The notes: generated from the sequence alone by a model not told the origin. Positions 32,962 to 50,523 are shown, counted from the stretch's first letter. The stretch is 64,000 bases of DNA from Absidia repens (GCA_002105175.1 MCGE01000013.1:434001-498000), one strand, 5' to 3'. Translations and numbers: made by a program.

Positions 32962-33815
32962 ACTCTCATACGTCCTCCTCCTTCTCAATCTGATGGTTTT
33001 TGATGTTATATATATATAGTAGTAGTAATAGTACTTCCCCTTTCTTTTTTTACATATTATAAATAGTGATTAGATTTGCCTCCCCTCATTATTATTAGTT
33101 GTTACTTTTTTTTGTCACCATCATTGTTAATCCCCCTCATATTATGTTTGCTTTTCTCTCTTTTCTCTTTTTAGTCTAGTTTTTTATTCCACCTTACACT
33201 TTTTTTTACATTAAAATAAAAAGATACGCTATAGAAAAAAAAAGCGACTACTAATCGAATGATGATGAAATTAGTGACTAAAAAAAAGATAATGAACAAT
33301 GGCGAATGGGGATTATGTGCGCACAGGGCAGGGACAGGGGTAGAGCGGATCATCATGTGTTTAGTGGGCAAATTTATATTGAATGACAAGTGATGACGAT
33401 ATTTTTCAATCTGTTGATATGTTCAGTTGACTTTTTAGGTTTTTGCTAAACCTTTTGGCACAAAATAGAACACAGAAAATCAAACAAATATTTATGAACT
33501 TTGACTGATTATTTCTTCTATTATTCTTCTTTTTTTGATAGATTTTTGTTATCTTTAATAAACTTTATGTAAGAGAATGAAACGCTTTCAGAGATAAATT
33601 ACTTTTATGCGCGTGTTTTGTGTCTGTGTGTGTGGGTGGCGGGGGGTTGGATGGGGAAGTGTGTATCGTGGTCAGCGACCTTTTTTATGGATTTAAACAC
33701 CGCTTCGCCGTACTAACTTGATCCCCTTTTAAAAAACGCAGAGTTTTTTCTTTTTCTCACTTTCTTTTTTTATTTTTATTTTATATGTTTATGTCCTCTT
33801 ACTATTAAATAGCTC
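32962..33815. other. Intergenic, no gene seen
   Basis: About 850 bp: PDB1 3' UTR, T-rich stretches and the promoter of the kinase gene. A GT-rich patch lies at 33616-33650. No RNA gene recognised. Confidence 0.5.
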
Positions 33816-36432
33816 ATGTTGTCCCGATTGAAGAAAATATTTACCAGCAAGAAAGAAAAACGCCAAAATCAAGTCAAGGTGAAAGTCTTCAACTATACCA
33901 GTGACATGAGACCATTGGATTCAACACAACAACAACAAGAACAACAGCAGGATCAACAACTGCCTCTCATACCTTGGTCTAAACCTACAAAAGACACTTC
34001 TTTGGATTTAAAAGACAAGAAAAATTCCAACAAAAAGACACCTCCTGCTCAACAGCAGCTTCAGCCAATAACAGCGCCACAGCAACCACCTCCACCTCCC
34101 ATAACCCTCGATCTTCCATTAGCGCCCAATGAACCAGCACCGATGCACTCACTGTCACCACCGTCTCCTCCTCCTCCTTCTCTCCCAGCACAGCCACAAG
34201 AGCCGCATAAACAAACACAAATATCACCAGCTCAATGTAAACAACAACAAATACCCAAACAGATACCGACGCCACAGCAGGAAACAAACCAAGATGCCCT
34301 TGAAGACGGAAAACAACTACAAGAGCAGGCGACTTTATGGATTGAAAGCAACATGAGGCGAAAATCGACTTTACCTTATTATCCAAGCTTGGATCGATAT
34401 GAAATCATCAAGAAATTGGGCGAGTAAGTAATTGAAAACAGTAGTATGATCAATATGGGCGTTTTTTTTATATTATATACCAACATGCTTCGTTTCCCCT
34501 ATCTTTTAGTGGCGCATTCTCCGATGTTTATCGAGCTAGGGATAGACGAACTGGACGAAATGTGGCGATCAAAGTGGCTCAAAAATATGCAATCGATGAC
34601 ACAATGGTAAGTAAAAAAAAAAACCTCGTGAATGACCAATGACACTAATGTGGCTGTTTGTGTGGGGTTATTCATAGATTGATATGCAACATTTACATCC
34701 AAACATGAAGAAGAAACCAAGAATGACTGAGGTATGTGCAAAAAATTGACACTCTACTCTAGATGATGACTAATACTTTGTACTATTTTAGCGGGCCAAT
34801 ATCTTGAAAGAAGTCCAAATCATGCGCAACCTGCATCATCCAAACATTGTCCAACTCATTCAATTCAACGAATCAAGAGAAAACTACTTTTTGGTACTGG
34901 ATTTATGTGAAGGTAATTAGCGACTTTTTTTTGCATTATCATAAAAATTCACCTGATTTTTTTTTTTTTTTTTAGGTGGGGAACTCTTCCATCGGATCGT
35001 AGACCTGACTTATTTTAGTGAAGATCTATCAAGACATATCATTGAACAATTGGCCCATGCTGTCTATCATCTGCATGAAGAATGCGGAGTGGTTCATAGG
35101 TACTAAAGAAGAAAAAATAACATGACTTGACAAGAAAAAACATGACATATTGAAGTTATAATGACTTTTTATTTTGATGACTTTCAAATAGGGATATCAA
35201 GCCGGAGAACATTTTATTCGAACCAGTACCTATTATACCATCCGAGCAACGCAAACTACACATTTTTGATGATGCTTCCAAGAAAGATGAAGGTGCATTC
35301 ATCAAGGATGTGGGCGGTGGTGGCATTGGTCAGATAAAATTGGCGGATTTCGGCCTTTCTAAAGTGGTGTGGGATAGCAGCGCTTTCACCCCTTGCGGCA
35401 CGGTAAATATATATACATATACATATTCTAAATTATTCATTTACTGCAGAATACTAAATGGTCGTTGTCTACCTTTTTTTTCAGATTGGTTATACAGCGC
35501 CTGAAATCGTATGTGATCAACAATATTCTAAGGGTGTGGATATGTGGGCTATGGGTTGTGTTCTTTATACTATGCTCTGTGGCTTCCCTCCGTTTTATGA
35601 TGAATCTATCAGTGCTTTGGCTCAAAAGGTTGCTCTTGGCCAATTTGCCTTTCTCAGTCCATGGTGGGATCCTATTTCGCAAGAGGCCAAAAACTTGATA
35701 CAAGGTCTGCTGTGTGTTGATCCAAGCAGGCGATATACGGTAAAACAAGTCTTACAACACCCTTGGATTACTGGTAAACAAATGCTCGGGCCCAACCCTA
35801 CCTTCTCTGGACTGGCACGTGGCTCTGTGGACGACTCTGAATCCATCCGAATCCAAGCAATGCGCAATGCAGCTGCGTCTTCAGCTATCAATGCATCATC
35901 GTCCTTCTCACCTTCCTCGACACAAACCTCTCTTATTGGTAGCCCCATTGAATTTGGTGGAAATAATAGCAACAACAACCTTGACGAACGGCCAGCGCAT
36001 ATGATGACGGATAGCTCTTCAAGAACGCTGTCTGATATGGGAAGTACTGGCTCATCTACCCGACGTAAGGATGTGTTTTCTCCAGGTATGGCCACGCTCA
36101 AGGAAATATTTGACATTACTGCGGCTGTACAGCGTATGGCGGAAGAGAACACTCATCGTGGGGAATCTATCAGCAAATATGATGATGATCACGTCCACCA
36201 GCAGAAACAAAACCATACAGCGATTAAGTCGAAGCAAAATGATATCACACAGACGGCGGCGGCGTCACATCACTATCAACAACAACGGAGACCAAAGGCT
36301 ACAGAAAAGACGACCAAGGCGACGGCAGCTGCTCCTGCCATGATGACGACTGGCTTTGATTTGAATATGAACAACGCTACTCTCTTGAAAAACAGACGGA
36401 AACAGATAGCAGCGGCAACTCCCGTCCCATGA
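33816..36432 (+). CDS. RCK2/SRK1-type Ser/Thr kinase (MAPK-activated, CaMK group)
   Basis: Seven exons (33816-34423, 34510-34606, 34678-34731, 34792-34912, 34976-35099, 35192-35402, 35485-36432) give 720 aa. The N-terminal ~170 residues are Gln/Pro-rich and disordered. The kinase domain starts at [46 protein letters not shown] and [14 protein letters not shown] are intact. The long insertion before the DFG motif ([19 protein letters not shown] ... [10 protein letters not shown]) is characteristic of yeast Rck1/Rck2 and fission-yeast Srk1, which act downstream of the stress MAPK Hog1/Sty1. An 18-residue exon ([14 protein letters not shown]) enlarges the beta3-alphaC region. The C-terminus is a long Ser/Gln/Ala-rich regulatory tail. 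Upstream regulation by a MAPK is inferred from the family. Confidence 0.9.
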
Positions 36433-36966
36433 TGACTTGGCTGGATGTATTTTACTTGCTGTTCCACATATACATATATCATATGTATTCCCTTCTAGTA
36501 TATATTATTTTTATTTGTATTCCATTCTCCCCTTACCCTACTATTTTTTTATATTATATATCCTTATATATCCTCTTTAGTATTTATTCGTTGTTCTATC
36601 TCTCAATTTTTTTTTTAAATAAAAATAAAAACCTCATTTATATTCATCACATTATAATACACTGATCTTTCTTTTTCTTTTTGTGACCATGGTGCACTTC
36701 ATTAAGGAATGTAAAATAAATCTTAGTCGTTATGCGTGTATATGATGAGAGGTTGTTGATATGTGGTTTTCGGTGCAAGAGACGCCTTCTGTGATTTTGT
36801 ACCGTAGTAGACTGTCCCTTGTGACTTAATTGGCTGCGTTTTCCTTTTTTTTTTTAAAAGAAAATAACAATCTAAATGTATAAAGTATGGTATTATATTG
36901 GCAATACAGGCTAGTTTGATCAATATGAATTGTAGAGAAGAAATAGAGCCATGCTATATATCAACG

Positions 36967-37033
36967 CCACAGAAAATGACATGTCGCTAAATCTTGTTTT
37001 ATAGCGACGTGTCGAAATATCATTTTGCTGTGG
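36967..37033. repeat. Imperfect inverted repeat
   Basis: Left arm CCACAGAAAATGACATGTCGCTA pairs with a right arm running TAGCGACGTG ... TCATTTTGCTGTGG. One side has an extra ~8-nt bulge and the apical loop is ~12 nt. It could fold into a long hairpin. Confidence 0.65.
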
Positions 37034-37318
37034 TTGTAAGTAACCTAGTACCGTACACTAGCCGCTCGACGTCTTGGGAAGAGAATGATTTTATGAGGAC
37101 AGCTACATTAACGGCACAACCTTGGTTTATTAATGTAATGAGGCGATTAGTAAATGGTGTCACTGTCGATATTCAGTGCACTAAGATGTCAGTCTATCGC
37201 TGGTCGCCAAGGCAAGAGTATTCATAATGGGTAAACTAGAAATCATGTGTTAGACGGGTTACTCATAAAGCAGCTTTAATAATGGACTCTCATTCTATTA
37301 AATGGGTCAGAAGTTGGT

Positions 37319-37364
37319 AAGTAAAATGGCATATTTTCTTCAAATAAAGTATGCCATTTTACTT
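37319..37364. repeat. Perfect 15-bp inverted repeat, 16-nt loop
   Basis: AAGTAAAATGGCATA (37319-37333) and TATGCCATTTTACTT (37350-37364) are exact reverse complements. Confidence 0.9.
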
Positions 37365-37494
37365 AAAGTGTACTGGTAAATACTAAAATAAAGGCGCGGG
37401 GTTCAAGGTGACAATGGGTCTAACGGAAGAAGCATGTTGTTTAAAGAAATATTAATCAAAAGTAGCTCTCGTAAAAATGAATCTAATTCACTGT

Positions 37495-37926
37495 ACTAGG
37501 CATGAGAAAGATCAAAGGAACATCTTTTCTTGAAACATAACAAAGGATCTAAATGGGGGGGGGGTAAAAGAAATTCATTGCGAAGGATATTAAAGAGACA
37601 AATGAGACATTTTTCATTGAAGCGGGTAAAAGGAAATGTATTTTATTTAGATTTAGATGCAAACTATGGACAAACTAACACTAAACTAAGTTAATGGAGG
37701 CCTCCCAAAAAGCCAACTAATTGTGGTTCTAAATCCTGAATCCAAAATAAAAGAGTTTCCCCATGCATCTTGTAATGCCTGAGCTGAAATCCCTTCTAAA
37801 CTAGTCCTGATACTAATTTAAGTCCAACATAATCTCAAAGAAGTTAAATGATGAAGAAGAAGAAAAAGAAAGAAGGGAAAAAAAAATGGAGGCAAATAAA
37901 ATACACGTGGGCGGTCTTTAAAATTA
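37495..37926 (-). repeat. Dispersed repeat family, copy 4
   Basis: On the minus strand it starts at CCGCCCACGTG (CACGTG 37904-37909). The pyrimidine tract, TAGTATCAGGACTAGTTTAG, GCATGGGGAAACTCTTTTAT, GATTCAGGATTTAGAACCAC and TAAATAAAATACA blocks follow in the order of the other copies. A fragment of the 3' blocks recurs near 38370-38420 on the plus strand (ATCTATATCAGAATTAAA). No coding frame. Confidence 0.78.
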
Positions 37927-39691
37927 GTTTTGTGTGGGAGTTGGTTGGGATGCTTTTTGTCCAATAGAAGGAAACTCTCTTATTTTTTTTTTCTTATTTT
38001 TTTTTTACAACAGTCAACGTCATGCAACATTATTCAATATGGTGGTGCCCTACTCATGAGAGTAACCACCACTATTTAAAATTCATTAGTAGCATTGTTA
38101 TTCCCTTCTCTTGATGCATATGCGGTCAAGTTGGTGCAATTCGGTCTGGTATAGTTATTACCCCCATTCACAGTAGCATTGTTTGTCACCCACTGTAGAA
38201 AATTTTGTCGCTCGCTGTAATATAGCTTACTCTCATTGGTTGTACTAGTTGTCCTTATGCTATGCATATTTTACAACAACATATCCTGACACCCACTCAC
38301 CTCGAAACACTTCATCACTTGATAGATATTACGGTTCTATCGTTATATTTCATAGTTTAGTTTAGTTTAGTTATTATATGATAGCTTATATCTATATCAG
38401 AATTAAAATAATTGTGTTTTTTAAGTCTTATTTCGTCTCTCATATGATTAGTTTGTCTTGTCCAATAGACATATCCACACATCGCTGCAAAGTACGGTGC
38501 TCATGTGTAGGATAAAAAAGGTGGTGTGTATGTGTAAAAAGGACTAGGTACAAGCGGCTTTGAACCTTCTTGCTCAGCGCTCTGTTTAATGTATTTTACT
38601 GAGCTTCTAAAAATAGGGATGAGATGGGGTTCTTGAATGGTTTTAAACAATGGATATGGTGTTCGCATGAAAGAGGACAGTGAGGGACGTATAAGAAAAC
38701 ATGATAGGCGGTGACGAGCGCATAAAACTATGATAATTAAGGCGCACTGGAATGTTGTTTAGTTTAACTGCATAGGGATTTTTTTTTATTATGTTCTTGT
38801 TGAACTTCATCATATGATGAAGATTTGGCCAGTATCATAATAATGCTTTGATCGATCTTACTGTGCTCATATCCATTACTTGTTTTAGGTTTAGTTAGTT
38901 TTGGTCAGTCAACGTAACAATTCAGTTTGTAGAAAATTGTGGATTAGTTATTGTGAAGAAAGTATTACATGTATCACATAGCCTTCAAAGTCATAATGAA
39001 TGAGCTTATATTGACTTGAGTTATCGCTTGCATGCGTAATCAGTATGACTTGATCCCCCATTTCAAGCTCAAGTACCTATACAATGCAATGATAACTTAT
39101 TAATGTATCTACATCTATCACTCATAGCATGTATATAAGACTGCAAGTAAAAGTGTATCATCATTGCCCATGACATAAACGATGTTGAAAGATACAGGGT
39201 AATTTGAAACACCGCTGAATTATGCAAAAATGTTAGACTTTTTTTTTGGTTCTACTTTTTTCTACAACTGCTAGAATTAGTCAACGATTGTTCATCAACC
39301 ATTGGTCCTTTTGGAGCATTAATCGCTATGACTAAAGGAGAAATTCTTACCGACCCCCGCCGTTTTGAAAAGGACGTGCCTTTGTCGTCCAGTTCATTTA
39401 GTCAAGCAAAAAGATTTTGATTTCTTGATCTATAGCAGAATACAAAAATGTTAGGAATGTTACCATCCGATTTTTTTTTTTTTTCACCAAGCATGTTAAT
39501 AATATTGCTAGTCATTTGGTTGCAGGAAAAATACCAAGCCGAGGCGGACATTGAAAAAACGGCGGGTAGGCATGAAACCTGTATGGTGAAAAAGTTGAAA
39601 TTAAACTTTTTTCCTGCATTGACGACTTCTCTTTCTCTTCTACTATTTTTTTTAATTTATATTCCATTCATTATTTGATATAATAAAAACA
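37927..39691. other. Intergenic, no supported gene
   Basis: About 1.8 kb. It holds a family-like fragment at 38370-38420 and T-runs. The frame at 39448-39678 is the PKA promoter/leader and is T-rich; I do not call it. Confidence 0.5.
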
Positions 39692-41513
<1,822 letters not shown>

Positions 41514-41814
41514 TTTACTAGTATAGTTCCTCTGTATATAGCTTCTTTTAGTTTTTATTTTCTTCTGTTTTTAATGTTTATTCTTTATATGTGTACATTT
41601 CTTTATATATTTATTTTATTACTCTGAAACGAAATAAAAACCACTTCGTCCTGCATCTATGTCTAGCACGGTGTTTAAAAAGTGATATGGAAGTGAATAG
41701 GGCTTGTGGCTGGCGCCTTTTATTGAAATTCCGCAGAGTCGATTTTTTTTGATTTTGAACCACACCCAATTTTTTATTTTGTAGACTTCCTCTTTCTCCA
41801 ATTTTTCAATAACC

Positions 41815-42872
41815 ATGGTAAGGACAGAAAAAGATCATACATTTGGAGTGAATTCAGGGTGGTCATGACAGGTATATAATTATCAACAACGAATGGATGG
41901 ATACGAATACTCAATGGATGGATATATACATATATACATATTGGATGGATGATGGATGGGTGGAACCAAGGGGAGACCGCTTGCGACACAATGAATGACA
42001 TTCAACTATTACAACCTCACCAACATTACTTCACGATCAACTATACTGGCACTCAGTTAACGGACGGACATAATATACTAGAACAATCGACGAAAGTTTC
42101 TCATGCAGCGATAGCAACAACAATTGACTCGACCAAGTTTATATTGGCTCATTATTACATGCACCATTCTATATTGTACCTTGTCATGACCAACCACTGT
42201 TTATATATTCCACTTGAGAGTCAAGCATAACTGACCCATCTTTTATTTATGTGTATAGAGTGCCGAACAGAAGCCCGCTGCTGCCAATCCCATGAAGGCT
42301 CTTCACATTGAAAAGCTCGTTCTCAACATCTCTGTTGGTGAATCCGGTGATCGTTTGACCCGTGCTGCCAAGGTGCTCGAACAATTGACTGGTCAAACCC
42401 CCGTGTACTCCAAGGCCCGCTACACCGTCCGTACCTTCGGTATCCGTCGTAACGAAAAGATCTCTGTGCACGTCACTGTCCGTGGTCCCAAGGCTGAAGA
42501 AATCTTGGAACGTGGTTTGAAGGTCAAGGAATACGAATTGCGTGACCGCAACTTCTCTGCCACTGGTAACTTTGGTTTCGGTATTGACGAACATATCGAT
42601 TTGGGTATCAAGTACGATCCCTCCATTGGTATTTACGGTATGGATTACTACGTCGTCATGGGCCGTCCCGGTTTCCGTGTCGCTCGTCGCAAGCGTGCTC
42701 AAGCTTCCGTTGGTATCAACCACAAGATCAAGAAGACCGAATCTGTTGAATGGTTCAAGTCTCGCGTAAGTTGACAAAAAAAAAAAAAAAAAAAGAGGAA
42801 TGATTCAAAGGTTACTTATCACTCTTTCTCCCCTCATTCCCTTAGTTCGATGGTATCGTCTTGAACAAATAA
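41815..42872 (+). CDS. RPL11: 60S ribosomal protein L11 (uL5)
   Basis: uL5 sits in the central protuberance of the large subunit next to 5S rRNA. Exon 1 contributes only the ATG (41815-41817); exon 2 is 42259-42765 and exon 3 is 42846-42872, giving 178 aa. The sequence is nearly canonical: [77 protein letters not shown] and [13 protein letters not shown]. Codon use is strongly biased (CGT, GTC, AAG), as expected for high expression. The 441-nt first intron is the longest in the window and unusually large for this genome. Confidence 0.97.
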
Positions 42873-43954
42873 ATTGTGTGTCTCCCCTTTCTACCTTTTT
42901 TTTATCAACTGTTTATGCATTCACTTCAACCACAAATAAAAAATTCCTAGTTTTTTTTTGGACAAATATTTTTTTCTTTTTCGCTATTATATTTTATTTG
43001 ATGTGCGATGATTGGTTATATGGGGTGATGTATGGGTACGGAGTTATATATGGTGTGCAATGGTTATATGTGATTATATGTTGAGGCATTCTAAGGGAAT
43101 GAAACCAATGGACTATTGTTTTGGTGATGCTGGCTGTGCTGGGTATTGGTGTTAATGCTAGATGTCAATTGGGATACATGTCGAGAAGGTCCCCTGGGTG
43201 CAGTTAATTCGGTGTGATTGGCTGTTTTTTTGGTGGCATCTATCATTTAGTCTAGTGTAGTCAGTAGTAGAAATAGAAAGAGAAATAGGGTAGAAGTTTG
43301 ATTAATAAACGATTTAATTCTTTGTCTCTCATGGCTTTTTTATATCTTGTGCTTGCAAATGTCGAAGACTTTTGGAGCTAAAATCCATTTTAGAACAATT
43401 TACTCCACCACTATCATAATTCATGCAGTGGGAACCCCGCCAATGAAGGGAAATGCTATATTCCAGTTTTATCACTTTCTTAGAACCTAAACAGTAAAGT
43501 GACAGCAGCCTGTATTTGTTTTCGCTTATTCATTTCGAGGTGTTATTCTTTATTATTCCAGAACGTCACATAACAGAGTATACTTGGTATTTTTACTTTT
43601 GTGGATGTGCAGGCACTGAGAACATAACTGATTGTCCCATTTAATGCAATATGTAGTAAAGTATACTAACCGACAATCATGTGTATACTTCTGCTACGAA
43701 AAGAATAGAAAAGAAGGTACGAATAGTAGCACATCTAGTCGTGATGAACTATGGGAGTCAAGTGACGACCAGGAAATCACTCACACTTTAAACTGCCGCA
43801 ATGCGTAACGTACCGGCGTTTGAATTTTTTTTTTTGCAAAAGCGATTTTTCCACTTGTCTTGTGTGCTGTTTCTTTTTCGCTTTTATTTTTCTTTATATT
43901 ATAAATATTATTATCATTATTACTATTTATTATTTATTTATTGATTGACTGAAT
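42873..43954. other. Intergenic RPL11 / DED1
   Basis: About 1.1 kb, no gene seen. There is a TG-rich stretch (43000-43110, repeated GGTTATATG-like words), and T-runs before DED1. Confidence 0.55.
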
Positions 43955-46630
<2,676 letters not shown>

Positions 46631-47080
46631 GTCAACAAATACTGGCTATACTTTTTTTTTTTTTTTTTTCCTTTGCGTATCTTATCATGTCTGAAAAGCA
46701 TTTATCTTACTCTCTTTTTTTACAGTATCACATAAAATTGCTGTGTATTCGAATCTTCAGTTAGCTTTATTATACTCTTCTAATAAAAAATCCATTATTT
46801 ATGATGTCTTACATTACAACTTTCTTTTTTTGGGGTGGTGGGCAATGATTTTGAAGATCGGGTGTAAGATTCACTGCAAACAATGATATTTTGATAAACT
46901 GGTATAAAAAAGGTTTGTAGAAATGACATTTTCTGGGGTGATTGTGTGAGTGCGGAGGTAATGTGTGTGTTGGGTATTTTTAAAACGAAGACTGCATGGG
47001 CGAATATAGCGCTCTCTTGTTTATTTTTTTGCACAAATGCATCAGGTTTATTTCGTCCACCAAAAAAGATTCTAAAAAAA
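46631..47080. other. 3' flank of DED1
   Basis: AT-rich with an AATAAA-like signal near 46782. No gene seen. Confidence 0.5.
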
Positions 47081-47520
47081 TTATTTCAAATCCCGCCCAC
47101 GTGAAATGTTTTATTTACTCCCTTTTTTTCCGCTCTCTCTTTTTTCTTTCAATTTCTCTTTTTCCCCTTCATTTTTTCTTCACGATGACAATCAGTATGG
47201 GGCTCTGTTGGACTTAGGATAGTGGCATCTAGTTTAAAAGAGGTTTCAGCTCAGGGATTACAAGATGCATGGGGAAACACTTTCATTTTGGATTCATTAT
47301 TGGGAACATCATTAGCTGGCTTATTGGAACCGTCATTAGCTTTGTTTAGTATTAGTTTCTCCATATTTTGTATATACATCTGAATAAAATATGTCTCTTT
47401 TTCTTTGCCTCAATGAAAGATTCCTATTAGCCTTTCTCATGTCTTGTGCAATAGATCCCCATTTACTACCATCATTCCCTTTTGACTAGCGTTGACAATT
47501 GTTATGCAACAATAAAGATA
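47081..47520 (+). repeat. Dispersed repeat family, copy 5
   Basis: Starts ATTTCAAATCCCGCCCACGTG-like (CACGTG 47098-47103). Pyrimidine tract, GACTTAGGATAGTGGCATCT, GAGGTTTCAGCTCAGGGATT, CATGGGGAAACACTTTCATT and CATCTGAATAAAATATGTC follow. It shares 3' blocks (TCAATGAAAGATTCC, TTGTGCAATAGATCCCC) with copies 2, 3 and 6. Confidence 0.8.
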
Positions 47521-48224
47521 TCCATGTAGCCATACACTCACTATAACTAACACTTGCTCTTTAATTCACTAATTATAACCACTTCCCACTTGCCCCAGTA
47601 AATTAATTAACTGCGTTAGATCACTATCTGTCATAAGATTATCATACTCCTGCTCGACCAGCCATATATATGAATCTAGGTCGTGCCCTGCGTGTAGTCG
47701 TCACCATAGAGCATTTTGCATTTCCTTCTAACTTATCTACGACTATTTGCCACTCCCGAAGAAACATGGTGACTAGCTGACAGCTTTAGATCCCATATAA
47801 ATAAAACATTGCCGTATTCCCGCGCTATCATTCATAGTATGCTGATCAACCTAAATGGCGGGTTTGTGTGAGTGTCTAATTTCATCACATACCATATATC
47901 ATACTTCAACAACTTTCCCTTGCCACCCAGTATCATAGATCGATCTTTTTGTAAGTGTGGGAATGTTTTAAAATTAGATATAAAAAATTGCTTCAGTGAC
48001 AATCAAATAATCTATCACAAGGCAATTTCTCTATCAAAAACAAAAGCATTTAACAGCAACCCTTGTATAGACTATACAATAAATAAACAACATTTTTTAT
48101 TCTTACCAAATACAACTACAATTTTTTCAAAAAAAATATATATATATTTATTGTATACATGAGTGGAAAAAGAAAAAAAAAAAGACAAGTAATAAAAGAT
48201 GATGTAAAAGGGGGACTATCTATC
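47521..48224. other. Intergenic, 3' flank of eIF2-gamma
   Basis: About 700 bp of AT-rich sequence. The frame at 47872-48162 has no coding character. No RNA gene recognised. Confidence 0.5.
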
Positions 48225-50035
48225 CTAATTTGCTTCAGCTTCCAAAACAGTACCACGCTTGATCTTGCCCCAACCGATAAGACTATTGTCATCCCCCCCC
48301 CCGAAAAAAAACTCAATTAGTAAATGCTGATCCCATCATCCATAGTATATACATGTCATTTTCTCTTACCGCCAATGCCGTTCAATCTTTCTAGATAAAG
48401 CCACCTTGTCACCGACTTCAGTACACGTGGGACCGGTCAATACAATCTTGGCCAAATCCGCCTTGACACCCACCACACGACCACCTGTAGACACAGAACC
48501 AATGTTGACCAACAGCAATTCGTTCTTGGCAAGTTTGGATACCTTGGCTTGTTTCTTATCATCGGTTTTGACACCCAATAATCGACGTAACAAGAAGTAT
48601 GATATTTCCAATTCGGTATAAATAGAGGGAAGCGTACCAGGGTAGCCGAGCACTTGACCTACAAGACGATCACCACGGCAAAGGGTAGGATCCATTTGTG
48701 TACCCACACCAATCAAACCACCAGGCACAGCGAATTCCAATTTGTTTGTTTCAGCAGCCAATGTCAAGATCTTGGACAGGATGGGACGCGCCCGGATTTT
48801 ACCTTCTTGATCCTTGATAATCACACCTGGACGCACTTCAATTTCATCACCAATCTTTAAAACACCCTTCAAAATGGATCCACCAGCAACACCACCTTGT
48901 AGTTGTTTCACATCGGCACCGGGTTTGTTGATATCAAACGAACGGATCACAATCAAGCGAGGATCGGCGGTAAAGTCACGTACAGGCACGGGAATCTTCT
49001 TAGTGATGTATTCGTTGATGGCATCAATGTTGTATTTCAGTTGTGCAGAGATGGGAATCACTGGGGCACCATCAGCGACAGTACCTAAATAAACAAAAAA
49101 ACAATCATTGTGAGTCCATTATCATCTTCCTAATTTCTCCCCACGTTCTTTTTTATTACCCTTGACGAATGCCAAAATATCTTCATGTTGTTCTTGAGCC
49201 GCCTTATCCTTCACCAAATCCACCTTGTTTTGAAGAATAATGACATGCTTGAGCTTCATGATTTCAATAGCAGCCAAATGTTCAGAAGTTTGAGGTTGAG
49301 GACAGGATTCATTACCAGCAATAAGCAAAAGAGCGGCATCCATGACTGCAGCACCAGACAACATAGTAGTCATAAGAATATCGTGCCCGGGACAATCAAC
49401 AAAGGAGACATGACGCACCAATTCGTATTTTCCGCCACAACCAGGTCGTTCACAAGGTGGGTGGTCTTCTTTAGCCGACCCATAAGATCGATAACAACCA
49501 GGACGAGGACATTCTTCGTTGCTGCACTTGTAGATCTTGGCATTGGCATAACCCAACTTGATGGTAATGTTTCTTTCCATTTCATTCTTGAATCGCACAG
49601 TCTATTCAAAACCATAAACCCCACCACCACCGTAGCAGCAACAATAATAATGAAAATAAGGGTGAATATCATACTAACTTATTCCGTCAACGCCCATGTC
49701 ACCATGTCACCGTATACACCAGTGATGTCCCCATATTTCTTTCCATGTCAATTTCATCCCCATCCATACCTGTACACCAGAGATGGCCTTTACAACAGTT
49801 GATTTACCGTGAGCGACGTGACCGATCGTACCTAAGGGAATGACAAGTAAAGCCCAAAAATAAAAATCAGTCCATCGAATTGTGTGCATCCAGGATAGTT
49901 TGTCGTGTCATCGTCACTATGTTGTGAGGATACTTTACCGATATTGATAGTTGCTTGTTTGGAAATGACTTCGGGAGACAAAGGTGTCAACTTGGTCACG
50001 TCAATATTAGTAGTTGGGGTTTTCGTGTCAACCAT
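48225..50035 (-). CDS. GCD11: Translation initiation factor eIF2 gamma subunit
   Basis: The GTPase subunit of eIF2, which carries initiator Met-tRNA to the 40S subunit. Five coding exons (49939-50035, 49770-49831, 49160-49601, 48370-49084, 48225-48282) give 457 aa. G1 is [12 protein letters not shown]. The zinc-knuckle cysteines [11 protein letters not shown] and [10 protein letters not shown] follow. G3 is FVDCPGHD, G4 is LQNKVDLV and the G5 region is PISAQL. Domains II-III are complete ([44 protein letters not shown]). The short N-terminus ends in [15 protein letters not shown] as in other eIF2-gamma. A TACAG just before the ATG suggests a leader intron. Confidence 0.97.
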
Positions 50036-50523
50036 TCTGTATAATAATAATAACAATTAAATAGAAAGGGTTAGCAGATCAACAAGGAACATGGTATACG
50101 TATCAAGGAAAGAAGGTGAGAGAAGATACCAAGCAATGGTAAAACGTGTGGCATCTTTATTTTGGAAATGGTTATTACCTGTATGATGTAATAAAAACGT
50201 AAAAAGTTAGAAAACGAGAAGAAAGGGAAAAAAGAGAGCTTTACCTGTTTGTGGAAAAACAAGTTTTTTCTGCTAATCACAGTCACCGACCATTTTCAAT
50301 TCTGTGGCGGACCTTCCTAAAGAAAAAAAAAATAGCCCAGAGGATGGCAAATCACATTGACAGTAAAATTGAGTTTGTCATTCATATAAAAGTAAAATGG
50401 TAGAGTGTTTATTCAAGTATACATAAATAAAATAAAGGTAAATAAATAAAAAAAAAAGATGAGAAAGCGTGGGGGAAAAACTAAAAATCTACAATATCAC
50501 CTATGAGTGATGAAGGATTAGGT
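50036..50523. other. Intergenic, eIF2-gamma leader / OST1 3' flank
   Basis: Head-to-tail spacer on the minus strand. Splice-donor-like sequences (RC of CTTACCTG near 50169-50250) fit untranslated leader exons of eIF2-gamma. No gene otherwise. Confidence 0.45.

Larger units (their letters stand above)
36433..37494. other. Intergenic with two inverted repeats
   Basis: No supported gene. Contains an imperfect long inverted repeat at 36967-37033 and a perfect 15-bp hairpin at 37319-37364, described separately. A 77-codon frame at 36994-37227 has no recognisable content. Confidence 0.5.

Noticed and set aside
38076..38267. 63-codon minus-strand frame next to repeat copy 4
   Set aside because: Asn/Thr-rich, no motif, no homologous frame beside the other repeat copies.
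41949..42230. 94-codon frame
   Set aside because: It lies inside the first intron of RPL11, whose splice sites are unambiguous from the conserved protein.
41818..42258. C/D snoRNA in the RPL11 intron (ATGATGG and CTGA words)
   Set aside because: The C-box-like and D-box-like words are imperfect and ~280 nt apart, too far for a C/D snoRNA.
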